Of a DNA stretch of 19,596 nt, positions 1 to 9,065 are shown in pieces; the stretch's first letter is position 1; the number at the start of each line of letters is the position of its first letter. The translations under genes were made by a program, and so were the position numbers. The stretch is from an uncultured Lachnospiraceae bacterium. Its GTDB lineage: Bacteria > Bacillota > Clostridia > Lachnospirales > Lachnospiraceae. The stretch covers positions 1 through 19,596 of the forward strand of contig CAJUIO010000068.1 in assembly GCA_910586025.1 (NCBI GenBank), in the 5' to 3' direction. The notes beneath the pieces were generated by a model. The model saw only the letters and a list, made by a program, of their open reading frames with translations. It searched no databases and had not been told where the DNA came from.

Positions 1-712
1 GGCGGGTATCCTGTTTTTTGCGGCGGGGAATGGCAGCCTGCATTTCAGGCAGCCTGTCATGGACATTTCCATACTGGCGGGAAGCTGTTCGAATGGTTTT
101 TCAGAAATGGTAAGCCAGGGCGCCTGTGCGGTGACCACATTCCTTTTTAACAGGATCATGATGAAACTGCTCGGCGAGGACGGCGTGGCCGCTATCACGA
201 TCATCATTTACGCGCAGTTTCTGCTGACTGCCCTCTACATAGGGTTTTCCATGGGCGTGGCTCCCGTTATCAGCTATAACTATGGGAAACAGGATAATGC
301 CCGGTTAAAAAAGGTATTTTCCATCTGTATGCGGTTCATCGTTCTGGCCTCTATAGCTATCTTTGGCGCAGCTATTGCCTTTGGCTCCCCTCTGGTCAGT
401 CTTTTTGCAAAGAAGGGGACTTCGGTTTATGAGATTGCAAGGAAAGGGTTTCTGATCTTCCCGTTCAGCTTTCTGTTCTGCGGGGTGAATATTTTTACCT
501 CCGCCGCATTCACCGCATTGTCAAACGGAAAGCTGTCGGCGGTATTATCCTTCCTGCGGACGTTCGGGCTGATATTTGTATTCCTGCTCATCCTGCCGGA
601 ATTTATGGGAGCAGCAGGTGTGTGGCTGGCAGTGCCGGTAGCGGAGCTGATTACGATGGTGGTGGCGCTGATTTTGCTTTATCGGAACAAAAACAGGTAT
701 CATTACGCATAA
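1..712 (+). CDS. MATE family efflux transporter, C-terminal part (5' end outside window)
   Basis: Multi-pass membrane exporter of the MATE (multidrug and toxin extrusion) family, which expels cationic compounds using an H+ or Na+ gradient. The reading frame is open from base 2, so the gene enters from the left; about 236 residues are present, roughly the C-terminal half of a ~450-residue protein. Family hallmarks are the motif SMGVAPVISYNYGKQD (about residues 80-95 of the visible part), the following cytoplasmic basic segment, and at least five further hydrophobic helices ending in a short basic tail NKNRYHYA. An internal ATG at base 59 is not a credible start because homologous sequence continues upstream. 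The substrate cannot be told from sequence. A strong terminator 50 bases after the stop separates it from the ABC genes. Confidence 0.88.
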   Translation, partial: AGILFFAAGNGSLHFRQPVMDISILAGSCSNGFSEMVSQGACAVTTFLFNRIMMKLLGEDGVAAITIIIYAQFLLTALYIGFSMGVAPVISYNYGKQDNARLKKVFSICMRFIVLASIAIFGAAIAFGSPLVSLFAKKGTSVYEIARKGFLIFPFSFLFCGVNIFTSAAFTALSNGKLSAVLSFLRTFGLIFVFLLILPEFMGAAGVWLAVPVAELITMVVALILLYRNKNRYHYA

Positions 713-763
713 AAACAGGAATCAGAGTAATGCCGGAATGCCAAATTCTTTTCAAATATTTAC

Positions 764-807
764 ATTCCGTGCAGAATGGGCTACCATTCATGCGCGGAAT
801 TTTTTTT
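764..807 (+). terminator. Rho-independent terminator of the MATE gene
   Basis: Hairpin with 5' arm 764-779 (ATTCCGTGCAGAATGG), loop GCTA (780-783) and 3' arm 784-800, with one T-G wobble and one bulged A at 790, followed directly by seven T (801-807). The stem plus T-run fits an intrinsic terminator very well. It also contains the first in-frame ATG (776) of the downstream ABC frame, which argues against using that ATG as a start. Confidence 0.85.
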
Positions 808-828
808 GCTCATAATTTGTGCTATGAT
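801..828 (+). promoter_or_regulatory. Candidate extended -10 promoter for the ABC exporter operon
   Basis: TATGAT at 823-828 is preceded by TGC (820-822), giving an extended -10 element. The -35 region at the usual distance is only a T-run belonging to the terminator, so the promoter would rely on the TGn motif. Predicted start about 835, some 22 bases before the preferred ATG at 857. Confidence 0.45.
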
Positions 829-856
829 GGGAACAGCTTTGAGGAAGGTATGTGTG

Positions 857-2788
857 ATGATGAAAAACAGACAGGTACAGCAATCAAAAGAATACGGGGA
901 AAGAAAATACGGGCTGATCAGCAACGTGATCTACAACATGAGGTCGTCTAAGATATGGGATCGGAAGCTTTTTTACTTTCAGCTTCTGATGATATTTCCG
1001 GACGTGGCATCGGCCTATCTGGGCGTACTGCTCCCTGCGCAGCTGGTGCGGGGGCTGAAGGAAAAATGGGATATGGCAGCGCTTCTGCTTACAATTTTCC
1101 TCCTGGCGCTTGGAATATGGATCTGTGAGATGCTAAGGGAGGGGATGCAGGAGTATCTGTACCGGAATTCCCTGTCCTTTCATCTCTACTATGAAAAGCG
1201 ATGTTTTGAAAAGGTCATGGCTATGGACTATGAGCTGTTGGAGGAACCGGAAAACCGCAGGCTTGCGGAGAACACCTGGAATGTGGTCCGCAATGAGTTC
1301 GGAATCCGCAACTCCTTTCTGGTGGTTCCGATGCTCCTCAGTGGGGGACCGGGGACGGTGCTTTACGGCATTATGATAGGGAGGGAAAGCCCGCTGATCC
1401 TTCTTGCGCTGATCCTTAACACCGGTGTCAGCTGGCTGCTCATGTCCTTTGTGCAGAAAAAGCACCAGAAGGCCCATGAAAGGCTTGGCGTGTTTACGTC
1501 CAGGGCGGCCTACGTCAGCAGACAGTCCATGGAAAGGACTGCGGGAAAAGAGATCCGGATTTATGGGATGAAGGACTGGTTTATGCAAAAGTATGAGGAA
1601 TGCCTGAAAGGGATTGACGGAATCTATGGGTATATCCACAACTGGTATTTCCTCAGGGGCTCTGCGGAGGCGCTTCTCACTCTTCTCTCAGAGGGATTTG
1701 CCTATGGCCTGCTGCTCCTGCGTCTTGCGCAGGGGAAGACGGATATTCCTGATTTCGTGTTTTTCCTGGGGCTTTTGGGAGGCTTTGGCTCTTATTTCGG
1801 GCAGACGCTTCGCTCGGTTCTGTCCCTGAATCAGGTGGATACCTCCATTGGCTATATCAGGAGATTTCTGGATCAGCCGGAGAGTGTGTGGAAGGAAGAA
1901 GGGATAGGAGAGGAAAAAATTGCCGCTATGAAAGCTGCGGGAGTAAAGGTCGAGCTTGCCGGGGTGAGCTATACTTATCCCAATGCGCAGGAGGCGGTGC
2001 TCTCTGATATCAGTCTGGTGATCCGGCCCGGGGAGAGGCTGGCCCTGATCGGGCTTAACGGAGCGGGAAAAACCACTCTGGTAAAGCTTCTTTGCGGGTT
2101 TTACCAGCCCACACGGGGAGAGATACGAATCAATAATATCCCTGCGTCAGAATTTACCAGGCAGGAGTACTACAGTCTGGTATCCGTGCTCTTTCAGGAC
2201 TCCTTTTTCCTGCCGATGTCGCTGGATCTGAATCTTACGGGCTGTCCGGGAGAGGCGGCGGACACAGACAGACTTACATGGGCCCTTAGTCTGTCCGGCT
2301 TTCTGGAAAAATATGAAAGCCTTCCGGAAAGGGGCGATACTCTCCTTGTCCGGGAGGCCAACGAGAAGGCCGTTGACTTTTCCGGAGGAGAGAGACAGAA
2401 GCTTCTCTTTGCCAGGGCTCTCTATAAGAAGGCTCCTCTGGTGATTCTGGACGAGCCGACGGCGGCCCTTGATCCCATAGCGGAAAACGAGATGTACCTG
2501 AAATTCGGTCAGGCTGTGGAGGGAAGGACCTGCGTTTACATCTCCCACCGTTTATCCAGCACCCGGTTCTGCGACAGGATCTGTCTGCTTGAGGGCGGCA
2601 GAATTATCGAGGAGGGAACCCATGACGATCTGATGGAGAGAAAGGGAAGATACGCCCGGATCTATGAGATTCAGAGTCAGTATTACAGACAGCGGGATGA
2701 GAGAAAGAGGGCCGGGGGAGCCATGGGGGATGCTCCGTCGCGGCAGGAAGAGAGGGAGGAGCTGTTTTATGAGCAGAGAGGACATTAA
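857..2788 (+). CDS. ABC transporter, fused permease/ATPase, exporter type (subunit 1)
   Basis: A half-transporter of about 643 residues: an N-terminal membrane domain with several hydrophobic helices (to about residue 330), then a nucleotide-binding domain. ATPase motifs are Walker A GLNGAGKTT (near 399), Q-loop LFQD, signature FSGGERQK (near 508), Walker B LVILDEPTAALDP (near 528) and switch His in ISHRL, all consensus. I chose ATG 857 because GAGGAAGG lies 8 bases upstream; the longer frame from 776 starts inside the preceding terminator. The C-terminus is a highly charged tail. The stop overlaps the next gene by 20 bases, and the two proteins share domain order, so a heterodimeric exporter is likely. 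The substrate is unknown; no peptide or lantibiotic biosynthesis gene is adjacent. Confidence 0.9.
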   Translation: MMKNRQVQQSKEYGERKYGLISNVIYNMRSSKIWDRKLFYFQLLMIFPDVASAYLGVLLPAQLVRGLKEKWDMAALLLTIFLLALGIWICEMLREGMQEYLYRNSLSFHLYYEKRCFEKVMAMDYELLEEPENRRLAENTWNVVRNEFGIRNSFLVVPMLLSGGPGTVLYGIMIGRESPLILLALILNTGVSWLLMSFVQKKHQKAHERLGVFTSRAAYVSRQSMERTAGKEIRIYGMKDWFMQKYEECLKGIDGIYGYIHNWYFLRGSAEALLTLLSEGFAYGLLLLRLAQGKTDIPDFVFFLGLLGGFGSYFGQTLRSVLSLNQVDTSIGYIRRFLDQPESVWKEEGIGEEKIAAMKAAGVKVELAGVSYTYPNAQEAVLSDISLVIRPGERLALIGLNGAGKTTLVKLLCGFYQPTRGEIRINNIPASEFTRQEYYSLVSVLFQDSFFLPMSLDLNLTGCPGEAADTDRLTWALSLSGFLEKYESLPERGDTLLVREANEKAVDFSGGERQKLLFARALYKKAPLVILDEPTAALDPIAENEMYLKFGQAVEGRTCVYISHRLSSTRFCDRICLLEGGRIIEEGTHDDLMERKGRYARIYEIQSQYYRQRDERKRAGGAMGDAPSRQEEREELFYEQRGH

Positions 2789-4589
2789 GTATATCTGGCT
2801 TCTGTTTAAGGAGATAGCGGCAAGGGAGAAAAGGATCGTGGTTTACACGTTTCTTGTGTCCGTTCTGGAGGCAGTAAGCCCTTATATCATGATTCTGTGC
2901 ACGGGTTTTCTCGTGGACGGCGTGTACGGGGGAGAGGAGCTGCGGACATTGTTTTTTTATGCCGGCACAGCCCTTGCGGCAAAGTTTCTGTGTGAGATAC
3001 TTGCCATGCGGGCGAGGGAGTGGTGCAATCAGAAGATGGATTATACCAGGCAGCTGGACGAGGAACATCTGAACCGCCAGAGCCTTTCCATGGACTACGA
3101 ATATCTGGAGGATACCGGAGTGCAGGAGCTGCGTACCAGAGCGCTTGCCAGATCCTATTACGGCATCAGAGGATGGCTTCTTCTGATGACGGAAGAATTT
3201 ATGAGACAGCTCCTGTCGGTCATTACCGCAATAGGCATTATTCTTCCCATGATCGTCCGGGAACAGCAGTCCGGGGGAAAGAATGTCTTCTCGTTTGTGT
3301 CCTCCTTGCTTTTGCTTCTGGTCATAGGCCTGCTTGTGTGGAAAAACTACAGGGTGGGAATTTACTATACCAGAAAATCCGTGGAAATTCTGGATGAGCT
3401 GGACGGTATTCACAATAAGAGCGCCTATTATCTGGATATGCTTTCCGGAATCGAAACCCAGAAGGATCTTCGGATGAACGGGCAGCGGGAAGAGATCGAA
3501 AAGGATGTGGACGCATTGTTCCGTGCTTCCAGGGAGGGAGAGCGGAGAATCGGGCAGATGTATATCAGAAGACAGTTTGCCGGCGTGACCTTCCCCGGCA
3601 TCAGCAGCCTTCTGGTCTATCTCTTTGCGGGAATCAAGGCCTATCTGGGACAGATCACCATCGGAAATGTGGTGACCTATGCGGCAAGTATTGTGCGTCT
3701 TGCCAGATCCGCCTCCCGTTTTGCACATGTCGTGGGACGGATGAAATCCGTGGCCGACTACGCCAGGGATTATATCAGCTACCGGGATCTGGAAAAGAGG
3801 AAATACCGAGGAACGATCCCCGTGGAGAAAAGGAGGGATAACCGCTTCCGGATCGACTTCGACCATGTATCCTTCCGCTATCCGGGCACGGAGAATTATG
3901 TGATCCGCGACCTGAACCTGTCCTTTGTGATCGGGGAAAAAATGGCCATTGTCGGAAAGAACGGTTCCGGAAAGACAACCTTTATCAAGCTTCTGTGCCG
4001 TCTTTATGATGTGACGGAGGGCTGCATCAGATTAAACGGCATAGATATCCGCAAGTATGATTATGAGGAATACTGTGCGCTGTTTGCCGTGGTCTTCCAG
4101 GATTTCAGTATCTTTGCCTTCCCTCTCGGGGAGAATATCGCCTGCGGCAGCAGGCCCGGGGAGGACCGGGTAAGGGAGGCGCTGTCCCGGGCGGGACTTG
4201 GGCAGAGGCTTGCGGAGCTTCCCCAGGGTCTGGATACCTGCGTGGGAAGGGAATTTTCGTCATCCGGCATCTCCTTTTCCGGCGGGGAAAAGCAGAAGAT
4301 GGCCATAGCCAGGGCCATCTACAAGGACGCTCCCTTTGTGATCATGGATGAGCCCACGGCGGCTCTCGATCCTTTGGCGGAATGCGACGTTTATGCGGGA
4401 TTTGACAGGATGGTGGGGAAAAAGACGGCGCTCTATATCTCCCACCGTCTGGCATCCTGCCGGTTCTGCGAGGATATTCTGGTTTTTGATAAGGGACAGG
4501 TGGTGCAGAGAGGCAGTCACAGCGAGCTGGAAAGAGCAAACGGACTCTATCGGGAGCTGTGGAATGCGCAGGCGCAGTATTATCAGTAA
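2769..4589 (+). CDS. ABC transporter, fused permease/ATPase, exporter type (subunit 2)
   Basis: Second half-transporter, about 606 residues, with an N-terminal transmembrane domain (hydrophobic segments near residues 25-50, 55-75, 140-195 and 275-300) and a C-terminal ATPase domain. Motifs seen: Walker A GKNGSGKTT (near 396), Q-loop VFQDF, signature FSGGEKQK (near 503), Walker B FVIMDEPTAALDP (near 523) and ISHRL. Both partners keep a catalytic glutamate after Walker B, so neither ATP site looks degenerate from the motifs alone. ATG 2769 is favoured by GGAGGA ending 8 bases upstream; a longer in-frame extension to 2664 lies wholly inside the previous gene. Translational coupling with subunit 1 is likely. 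No obvious terminator follows, so some transcripts could run into the hybrid kinase gene. Confidence 0.9.
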   Translation: MSREDIKYIWLLFKEIAAREKRIVVYTFLVSVLEAVSPYIMILCTGFLVDGVYGGEELRTLFFYAGTALAAKFLCEILAMRAREWCNQKMDYTRQLDEEHLNRQSLSMDYEYLEDTGVQELRTRALARSYYGIRGWLLLMTEEFMRQLLSVITAIGIILPMIVREQQSGGKNVFSFVSSLLLLLVIGLLVWKNYRVGIYYTRKSVEILDELDGIHNKSAYYLDMLSGIETQKDLRMNGQREEIEKDVDALFRASREGERRIGQMYIRRQFAGVTFPGISSLLVYLFAGIKAYLGQITIGNVVTYAASIVRLARSASRFAHVVGRMKSVADYARDYISYRDLEKRKYRGTIPVEKRRDNRFRIDFDHVSFRYPGTENYVIRDLNLSFVIGEKMAIVGKNGSGKTTFIKLLCRLYDVTEGCIRLNGIDIRKYDYEEYCALFAVVFQDFSIFAFPLGENIACGSRPGEDRVREALSRAGLGQRLAELPQGLDTCVGREFSSSGISFSGGEKQKMAIARAIYKDAPFVIMDEPTAALDPLAECDVYAGFDRMVGKKTALYISHRLASCRFCEDILVFDKGQVVQRGSHSELERANGLYRELWNAQAQYYQ

Positions 4590-4598
4590 ATTTGAAGC

Positions 4599-4626
4599 TT
4601 GAAAAGTGCGGAAGCGATAGTATAAT
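4599..4626 (+). promoter_or_regulatory. Promoter of the hybrid histidine kinase gene
   Basis: TTGAAA (4599-4604), 16-base spacer, TATAAT (4621-4626): a near-consensus sigma-A type promoter in the 79-base gap between the ABC genes and the kinase. Predicted transcription start about 4633, roughly 36 bases before the first ATG. Confidence 0.7.
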
Positions 4627-4668
4627 AGAGATAGCGGGATTTCCTGGATCGATTCTTGAGAGAAAGGC

Positions 4669-7215
4669 ATGGTTATTTCTATGTATGATGGAGGAAAAGA
4701 TAAAACGAGACTCCTGGTTATCAGACTTTTGCTGGTTCTGATCCTTTGTGTCTGCATTTTTGCTTTCACGGCTTTTTTTATGCGCAGAAGAAGCTCTGAA
4801 ACGATCGGCAATGTGGGCAATATCTATATGCACAGCATCAGCGACGAGCTTGCACTTCATTTCAGAACAATGGTGGAGCTTCGTCTGGATCAGCTGGAAA
4901 CGCTCATGACGGATGTCACCTCCCAGAGAGAGGATTTTGAGGGGGCGAGGGAGCTGCTGGCAGCAGGTGCCAGAGAGAGAGGCTTTGAATATCTCGGACT
5001 GTGCAGACAGGACGGCTCTCTCGAGACGATTTACGGCGAAGAGCTCCGGATGGAGGAGCCGGATTCCTTTCTGCCGTATCTGCTGGAGGGACAGCGGAAG
5101 ATTGACACGGGCTACAATGCGTCGGGAGACAAGAAGGTTCTGCTGGGAGTTCCCTGCAGAGGAATCGGAGAGGAGGACTGCACGGCGCTCGTGGCCGGAC
5201 TCGAGCTTGACTATATCAGCGATACCCTTTCGCTGAACGCCGAGGACGCTCCGGTCTATTCCTATATTATCCGGCTGGACGGCAGCTTTGTGATCAGAGG
5301 CGGCGAGGCGTTCCGGGAAGACTATTTTGAACGTCTTCGGGGGGAACTGTCCGGTGATGTGGAGAAATATGTGAATGATCTGAAAACGGCCATGACAGAC
5401 ACACAGCACTATTCAGCGGTGGTCACGACCCATGATGAGCGGCGCCACATCCACTGCACAAAGCTGGATGATTCAGAATGGTATCTGCTGGTGGTCATGC
5501 CCTACGGTTCGCTGGATATGCAGATTTCCCAGCTGAGCACGCAATGGCTCTACACGGCCTTCGGGGGCTGCCTTCTCGTGATGATTGCCATGCTTGGCAT
5601 ATATTCTTCCTATTTCAGGGAGATCAGGCGTCAGATGGCAGAGCTTGACAGGGTGAGGCAGGAAGCGGTGAATGCGAACAGGGCCAAGAGCGAGTTCCTC
5701 TCCAATATGAGTCATGATATCCGCACGCCCATGAACGCCATCGTGGGAATGACGGCCATTGCCACGGCTAATATGGACGACAGAGAACAGATTGAAAACT
5801 GCCTGAAAAAGATCACAATGTCCAGCAGACATCTCCTGGGCCTGATTAATGACGTGCTGGATATGTCAAAGATCGAGAGCGGCAGACTTACCCTGTCCGT
5901 GGAGCAGGTGTCTTTGCGGGAGGTCATAGACAGTGCGGTAAATATTGTTCAGCAGCAGCTTAAGACAAAGCGTCAGAAATTCGACGTGTTCGTGAGGGAT
6001 ATTTTCTGTGAGAACGTTTGCTGCGACAGCGTGCGTTTAAGTCAGATCCTGCTGAACCTTCTGGGCAATTCGGTCAAGTTTACGCCGGAGGGAGGCAGTA
6101 TCCAGATCACGCTGTATGAGGAGGAATCGCCAAAGGGAGAGAACTATGTCCGGGTTCATCTCCTGGTGGAGGATACGGGTATCGGAATGGAGCCCGAATT
6201 TCTGGGAAAAATTTTTGATGCGTTTACAAGAGCTGACAGCAGGCGGGTTCAAAAGACAGAGGGCAGCGGCCTTGGAATGGCGATCACGAAATATATTCTG
6301 GATGCCATGGGCGGCACAATAGAGGTGAAGAGCACCCTGGGTGAGGGCAGCTGCTTCCATGTCACGCTGGATCTGGAAAAAGCGCGGATTTCCGAGGAGG
6401 AAATGACACTGCCGGATATTCGGATGCTGGTGGTGGATGACGACGCACAGCTTTGCGAGAGCACCATAGGGGCATTGGAATCCATGGGGATTCATGCACA
6501 GTGGTGTCTGGATGGCGAGAGCGCCATTAAAAGGATCAGGGAAAAGGAGATGAACCGGGAGCCGTATGAGATTATTCTTCTGGACTGGAAGCTGCCGGGA
6601 ATGGACGGACTTTCACTCACCAGGGAGGTACGGGAGATCATCGGGAAGGAGATTCCCATTCTTCTGATCTCGGCTTATGACTGGAACGAGATAGAAAATG
6701 ACGCAAGAAGTGCGGGTGTATCCGGTTTTATCTCAAAGCCGCTGTTTAAGTCCACGCTGTTTTACGGACTTAAGCCGTATCTTGCGGGACAGACCATGGA
6801 ATCTCCCTCCGAGAGCGAGGGACAGGAGGACTTTACAGGAAGAAAGATTCTGGTTGCCGAGGACAATGACCTGAACTGGGAGATTGCAAACGAGCTTCTT
6901 TCCAGTCTGGGAATGGAGCTGGAATGGGCGGAGAACGGAGAGATCTGTGTGGATAAATTCAGCAGATCCGAAGAGGGCTATTATGATGCCATTCTCATGG
7001 ATCTTCGCATGCCCGTGATGACGGGCTACGAGGCTGCCGTGGCAATCCGTAAGCTGGACCGGCCGGATGCCGGGACGATTCCCATTATCGCTATGACTGC
7101 GGATGCCTTTGCGGAGGATGTGAAGCGCTGCCTTGACTGCGGCATGAACGCCCATATTTCCAAGCCTATTGATGTCAGGATTGTTGCCGGAAAGCTGAAA
7201 AAATTTATGAAATAA
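4669..7215 (+). CDS. Membrane hybrid sensor histidine kinase with two receiver domains
   Basis: An 848-residue signalling protein. Order: TM1 (about 14-38), an extracytoplasmic sensor region of about 250 residues resembling Cache-type ligand domains (39-292), TM2 (about 293-316), a short coiled segment, HisKA with phospho-accepting His349 (SNMSHDIRTP), an HATPase domain (N-box LNLLGNSVKFTP, G1 DTGIGM, G2 GSGLGMAI), receiver 1 with Asp639 (LLDWKLPGMDG) and Lys690, and receiver 2 with Asp778 (LMDLRMPVMTG) and Lys832. No Hpt and no DNA-binding domain is present, so output must go by phosphorelay or protein contact. ATG 4669 follows GAGAG; ATG 4681 is an alternative start. The gene is not paired with a separate regulator here. 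Its ligand is unknown. Confidence 0.9.
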   Translation: MVISMYDGGKDKTRLLVIRLLLVLILCVCIFAFTAFFMRRRSSETIGNVGNIYMHSISDELALHFRTMVELRLDQLETLMTDVTSQREDFEGARELLAAGARERGFEYLGLCRQDGSLETIYGEELRMEEPDSFLPYLLEGQRKIDTGYNASGDKKVLLGVPCRGIGEEDCTALVAGLELDYISDTLSLNAEDAPVYSYIIRLDGSFVIRGGEAFREDYFERLRGELSGDVEKYVNDLKTAMTDTQHYSAVVTTHDERRHIHCTKLDDSEWYLLVVMPYGSLDMQISQLSTQWLYTAFGGCLLVMIAMLGIYSSYFREIRRQMAELDRVRQEAVNANRAKSEFLSNMSHDIRTPMNAIVGMTAIATANMDDREQIENCLKKITMSSRHLLGLINDVLDMSKIESGRLTLSVEQVSLREVIDSAVNIVQQQLKTKRQKFDVFVRDIFCENVCCDSVRLSQILLNLLGNSVKFTPEGGSIQITLYEEESPKGENYVRVHLLVEDTGIGMEPEFLGKIFDAFTRADSRRVQKTEGSGLGMAITKYILDAMGGTIEVKSTLGEGSCFHVTLDLEKARISEEEMTLPDIRMLVVDDDAQLCESTIGALESMGIHAQWCLDGESAIKRIREKEMNREPYEIILLDWKLPGMDGLSLTREVREIIGKEIPILLISAYDWNEIENDARSAGVSGFISKPLFKSTLFYGLKPYLAGQTMESPSESEGQEDFTGRKILVAEDNDLNWEIANELLSSLGMELEWAENGEICVDKFSRSEEGYYDAILMDLRMPVMTGYEAAVAIRKLDRPDAGTIPIIAMTADAFAEDVKRCLDCGMNAHISKPIDVRIVAGKLKKFMK

Positions 7216-7228
7216 GATTAGACAAAAT

Positions 7229-7266
7229 AAGAAGACCCCCACAGGAAACTCACCGGAGGTCTTCTT
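7229..7266. terminator. Bidirectional terminator between the kinase and amt genes
   Basis: AAGAAGACC (7229-7237) pairs with GGTCTTCTT (7258-7266), with further C-G pairs inside. It sits between two converging genes, 13 bases after the kinase stop and 34 bases after the amt stop. The downstream flank is more T-rich on the minus strand (ATTTTGTC), so it should work best for amt. Confidence 0.7.
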
Positions 7267-7300
7267 GTCTATATGAAACTGAGGGATAGTTGAACGCTTT

Positions 7301-9046
7301 TTATTCCACGTCCTGCAAAGCCGCAAAATCTTCTTCGCCGGTGCGAACCTTTACAACCTTGTCAACATTGTATACAAAAATCTTACCGTCTCCGATATGA
7401 CCGGTATAAAGAGCCTTCTTTGCGGCCTCGATCACGGTCTCGACAGGGATCTTACTGACAACCACCTCGACCTTGACCTTGGGAAGGAGAGTGGCATCCA
7501 TTTCGACGCCGCGGTACATTTCACCCGCCCCCTTCTGGACACCGCAGCCCATAACCTGTGTCACGGTCATTCCGGTTACACCCAGATCATTGATAGCCTT
7601 CTTTAGCTGGTCATATCTGGACAGCCTGGCAATAATGGCAACCTTGAAAATACCGGAAGCGGAAACCGGGGCTGCTGCCACCTTGACTGCCGCATTTTTC
7701 TGGAAATCTGAGGCGGATTCGTAATCCTCTGTTCCCAGATCCGTATTTTCATTGACATCCATTGTCATGGTGTTGGAGATATCCATGATGCTGAAGCCCG
7801 CATAAGCGGAGGGAAGTCCGTGCTCACAGGAATCCAGACCCACGATCTCTTCCTCCCGGGAAACCCGGAGTCCAAAGACCGCCTTTATAATAAGGAAGGT
7901 GATGGTAATGGTGACCACAGTCCATATGGCAACTGTGGCAAAGCCAAGAAGCTGAAGCATCAGCTGACGGAAGCCGCCGCCGTAAAAGAGTCCCACCACG
8001 CTGTCATTTCCGGGAGCCGAGGTAGTGGCAAACAATCCAACCGCAATGGTGCCCCAGATACCGTTAAGACAGTGAACCGCAACAGCCCCAACCGGGTCGT
8101 CGATGTGCAGCTTATAATCCAGAAGCCAGACACCGAACACAACCAGAAGACCTGCAACGGCTCCGATAATGACAGAACCCGTCACATCCGTCACATCGCA
8201 TGGAGCCGTGATGGCGACCAGGCCTGCCAGGGAAGCGTTCAGGCACATGGAAACATCGGGCTTTCCGTATTTAATCCAGGTAAAGACCATACACACCACT
8301 GTGGCAATGGCGGGAGCAACCGTGGTGGTCACAAAAACAGAGCCGAGCTGCTCAATGCTGGTGCAGGCCGCACCGTTAAAACCGTACCAGCCAAGCCAGA
8401 GGATGAACACGCCGAGACATCCGATGGGAAGGTTGTGACCGGGGAATGCGTTTACCTTTGAGATCTTGCCGGTGTTGTCCTTTGAAAATTTGCCGATTCG
8501 GGGGCCGAGAATTTTCGCACCGATCAAGGCGGAGATTCCGCCCACCATATGTATGGCGCAGGAGCCCGCAAAATCATGGAAGCCCGCCTGCGAGAGCCAG
8601 CCGCCTCCCCAGATCCAGTGGGCCTCGATGGGATAGATCAAAGCGGAAATAACCGCAGAGTAGACACAGTAGGACAGAAACCGGGTTCTCTCGGCCATGG
8701 CACCGGACACAATAGTGGCCGTGGTGGCGCAGAATACCAGATTGAACACAAAGTTTGACCAGTCGAAGCTCTCATAACTGGTAAAAATGTCAAAGCCGGG
8801 CTTTCCGATCAGTCCTGCCATGTCCTCTCCCAGCAGAAGCCCGAAGCCGATCAGGATAAAGACCACGGTTCCGATGCAGAAATCCATCAGGTTCTTCATC
8901 AAAATGTTTCCGGCGTTTTTGGCTCTTGTGAAACCGGTCTCCACCATGGCAAAGCCTGCCTGCATCCAGAAAACCAGGGCGGCACCAATAAGAAACCAGA
9001 CACCAAATACCTCGCCGCTTACAGCACTTAAAATTTCTTCAGTCAT
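7301..9046 (-). CDS. amt: Ammonium transporter fused to a C-terminal PII signalling domain
   Basis: A 581-residue fusion. Residues 1-400 are a complete Amt/MEP/Rh ammonium channel with about 11 helices; the pore twin histidines are visible as His166 (CAIHMVGG) and His325 (AVAVHCLNG). A linker (about 400-462) leads to a full PII/GlnK-type domain (about 463-581) with TGMTVTQV, the T-loop GCGVQKGAGEMYRGVE, PKVKVEVVV, IGDGKIFV and the terminal RTGEED motif. In most bacteria GlnK is a separate protein that plugs AmtB when nitrogen is plentiful; here the regulator is tethered. The T-loop Tyr that is uridylylated in enteric GlnB (Tyr51) is replaced by Met516, while the Tyr46 equivalent (Tyr511) is kept. 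The start is well supported by GAGGAGG 7 bases upstream. The gene has its own promoter and a hairpin leader. Confidence 0.93.
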   Translation of the reverse strand: MTEEILSAVSGEVFGVWFLIGAALVFWMQAGFAMVETGFTRAKNAGNILMKNLMDFCIGTVVFILIGFGLLLGEDMAGLIGKPGFDIFTSYESFDWSNFVFNLVFCATTATIVSGAMAERTRFLSYCVYSAVISALIYPIEAHWIWGGGWLSQAGFHDFAGSCAIHMVGGISALIGAKILGPRIGKFSKDNTGKISKVNAFPGHNLPIGCLGVFILWLGWYGFNGAACTSIEQLGSVFVTTTVAPAIATVVCMVFTWIKYGKPDVSMCLNASLAGLVAITAPCDVTDVTGSVIIGAVAGLLVVFGVWLLDYKLHIDDPVGAVAVHCLNGIWGTIAVGLFATTSAPGNDSVVGLFYGGGFRQLMLQLLGFATVAIWTVVTITITFLIIKAVFGLRVSREEEIVGLDSCEHGLPSAYAGFSIMDISNTMTMDVNENTDLGTEDYESASDFQKNAAVKVAAAPVSASGIFKVAIIARLSRYDQLKKAINDLGVTGMTVTQVMGCGVQKGAGEMYRGVEMDATLLPKVKVEVVVSKIPVETVIEAAKKALYTGHIGDGKIFVYNVDKVVKVRTGEEDFAALQDVE

Positions 9047-9065
9047 AATTTTTCCTCCTCACATT

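Noticed and set aside
776..856. N-terminal extension of the first ABC protein from ATG 776
   Set aside because: The ATG lies inside a strong terminator hairpin and upstream of the predicted transcription start; ATG 857 has a good SD.
2604..3866. Long minus-strand open frame opposite the ABC genes
   Set aside because: It lies antisense to two clearly homologous ABC genes, its translation is Pro/His/Ser-rich without any domain, and no promoter or ribosome site supports it. Similar antisense frames at 4342-5409, 10160-11248 and 16011-16769 were rejected for the same reason.
7820..8461. Plus-strand 213-codon frame opposite amt
   Set aside because: The opposite strand encodes the highly conserved ammonium channel; the plus-strand translation is low-complexity and resembles no protein family.
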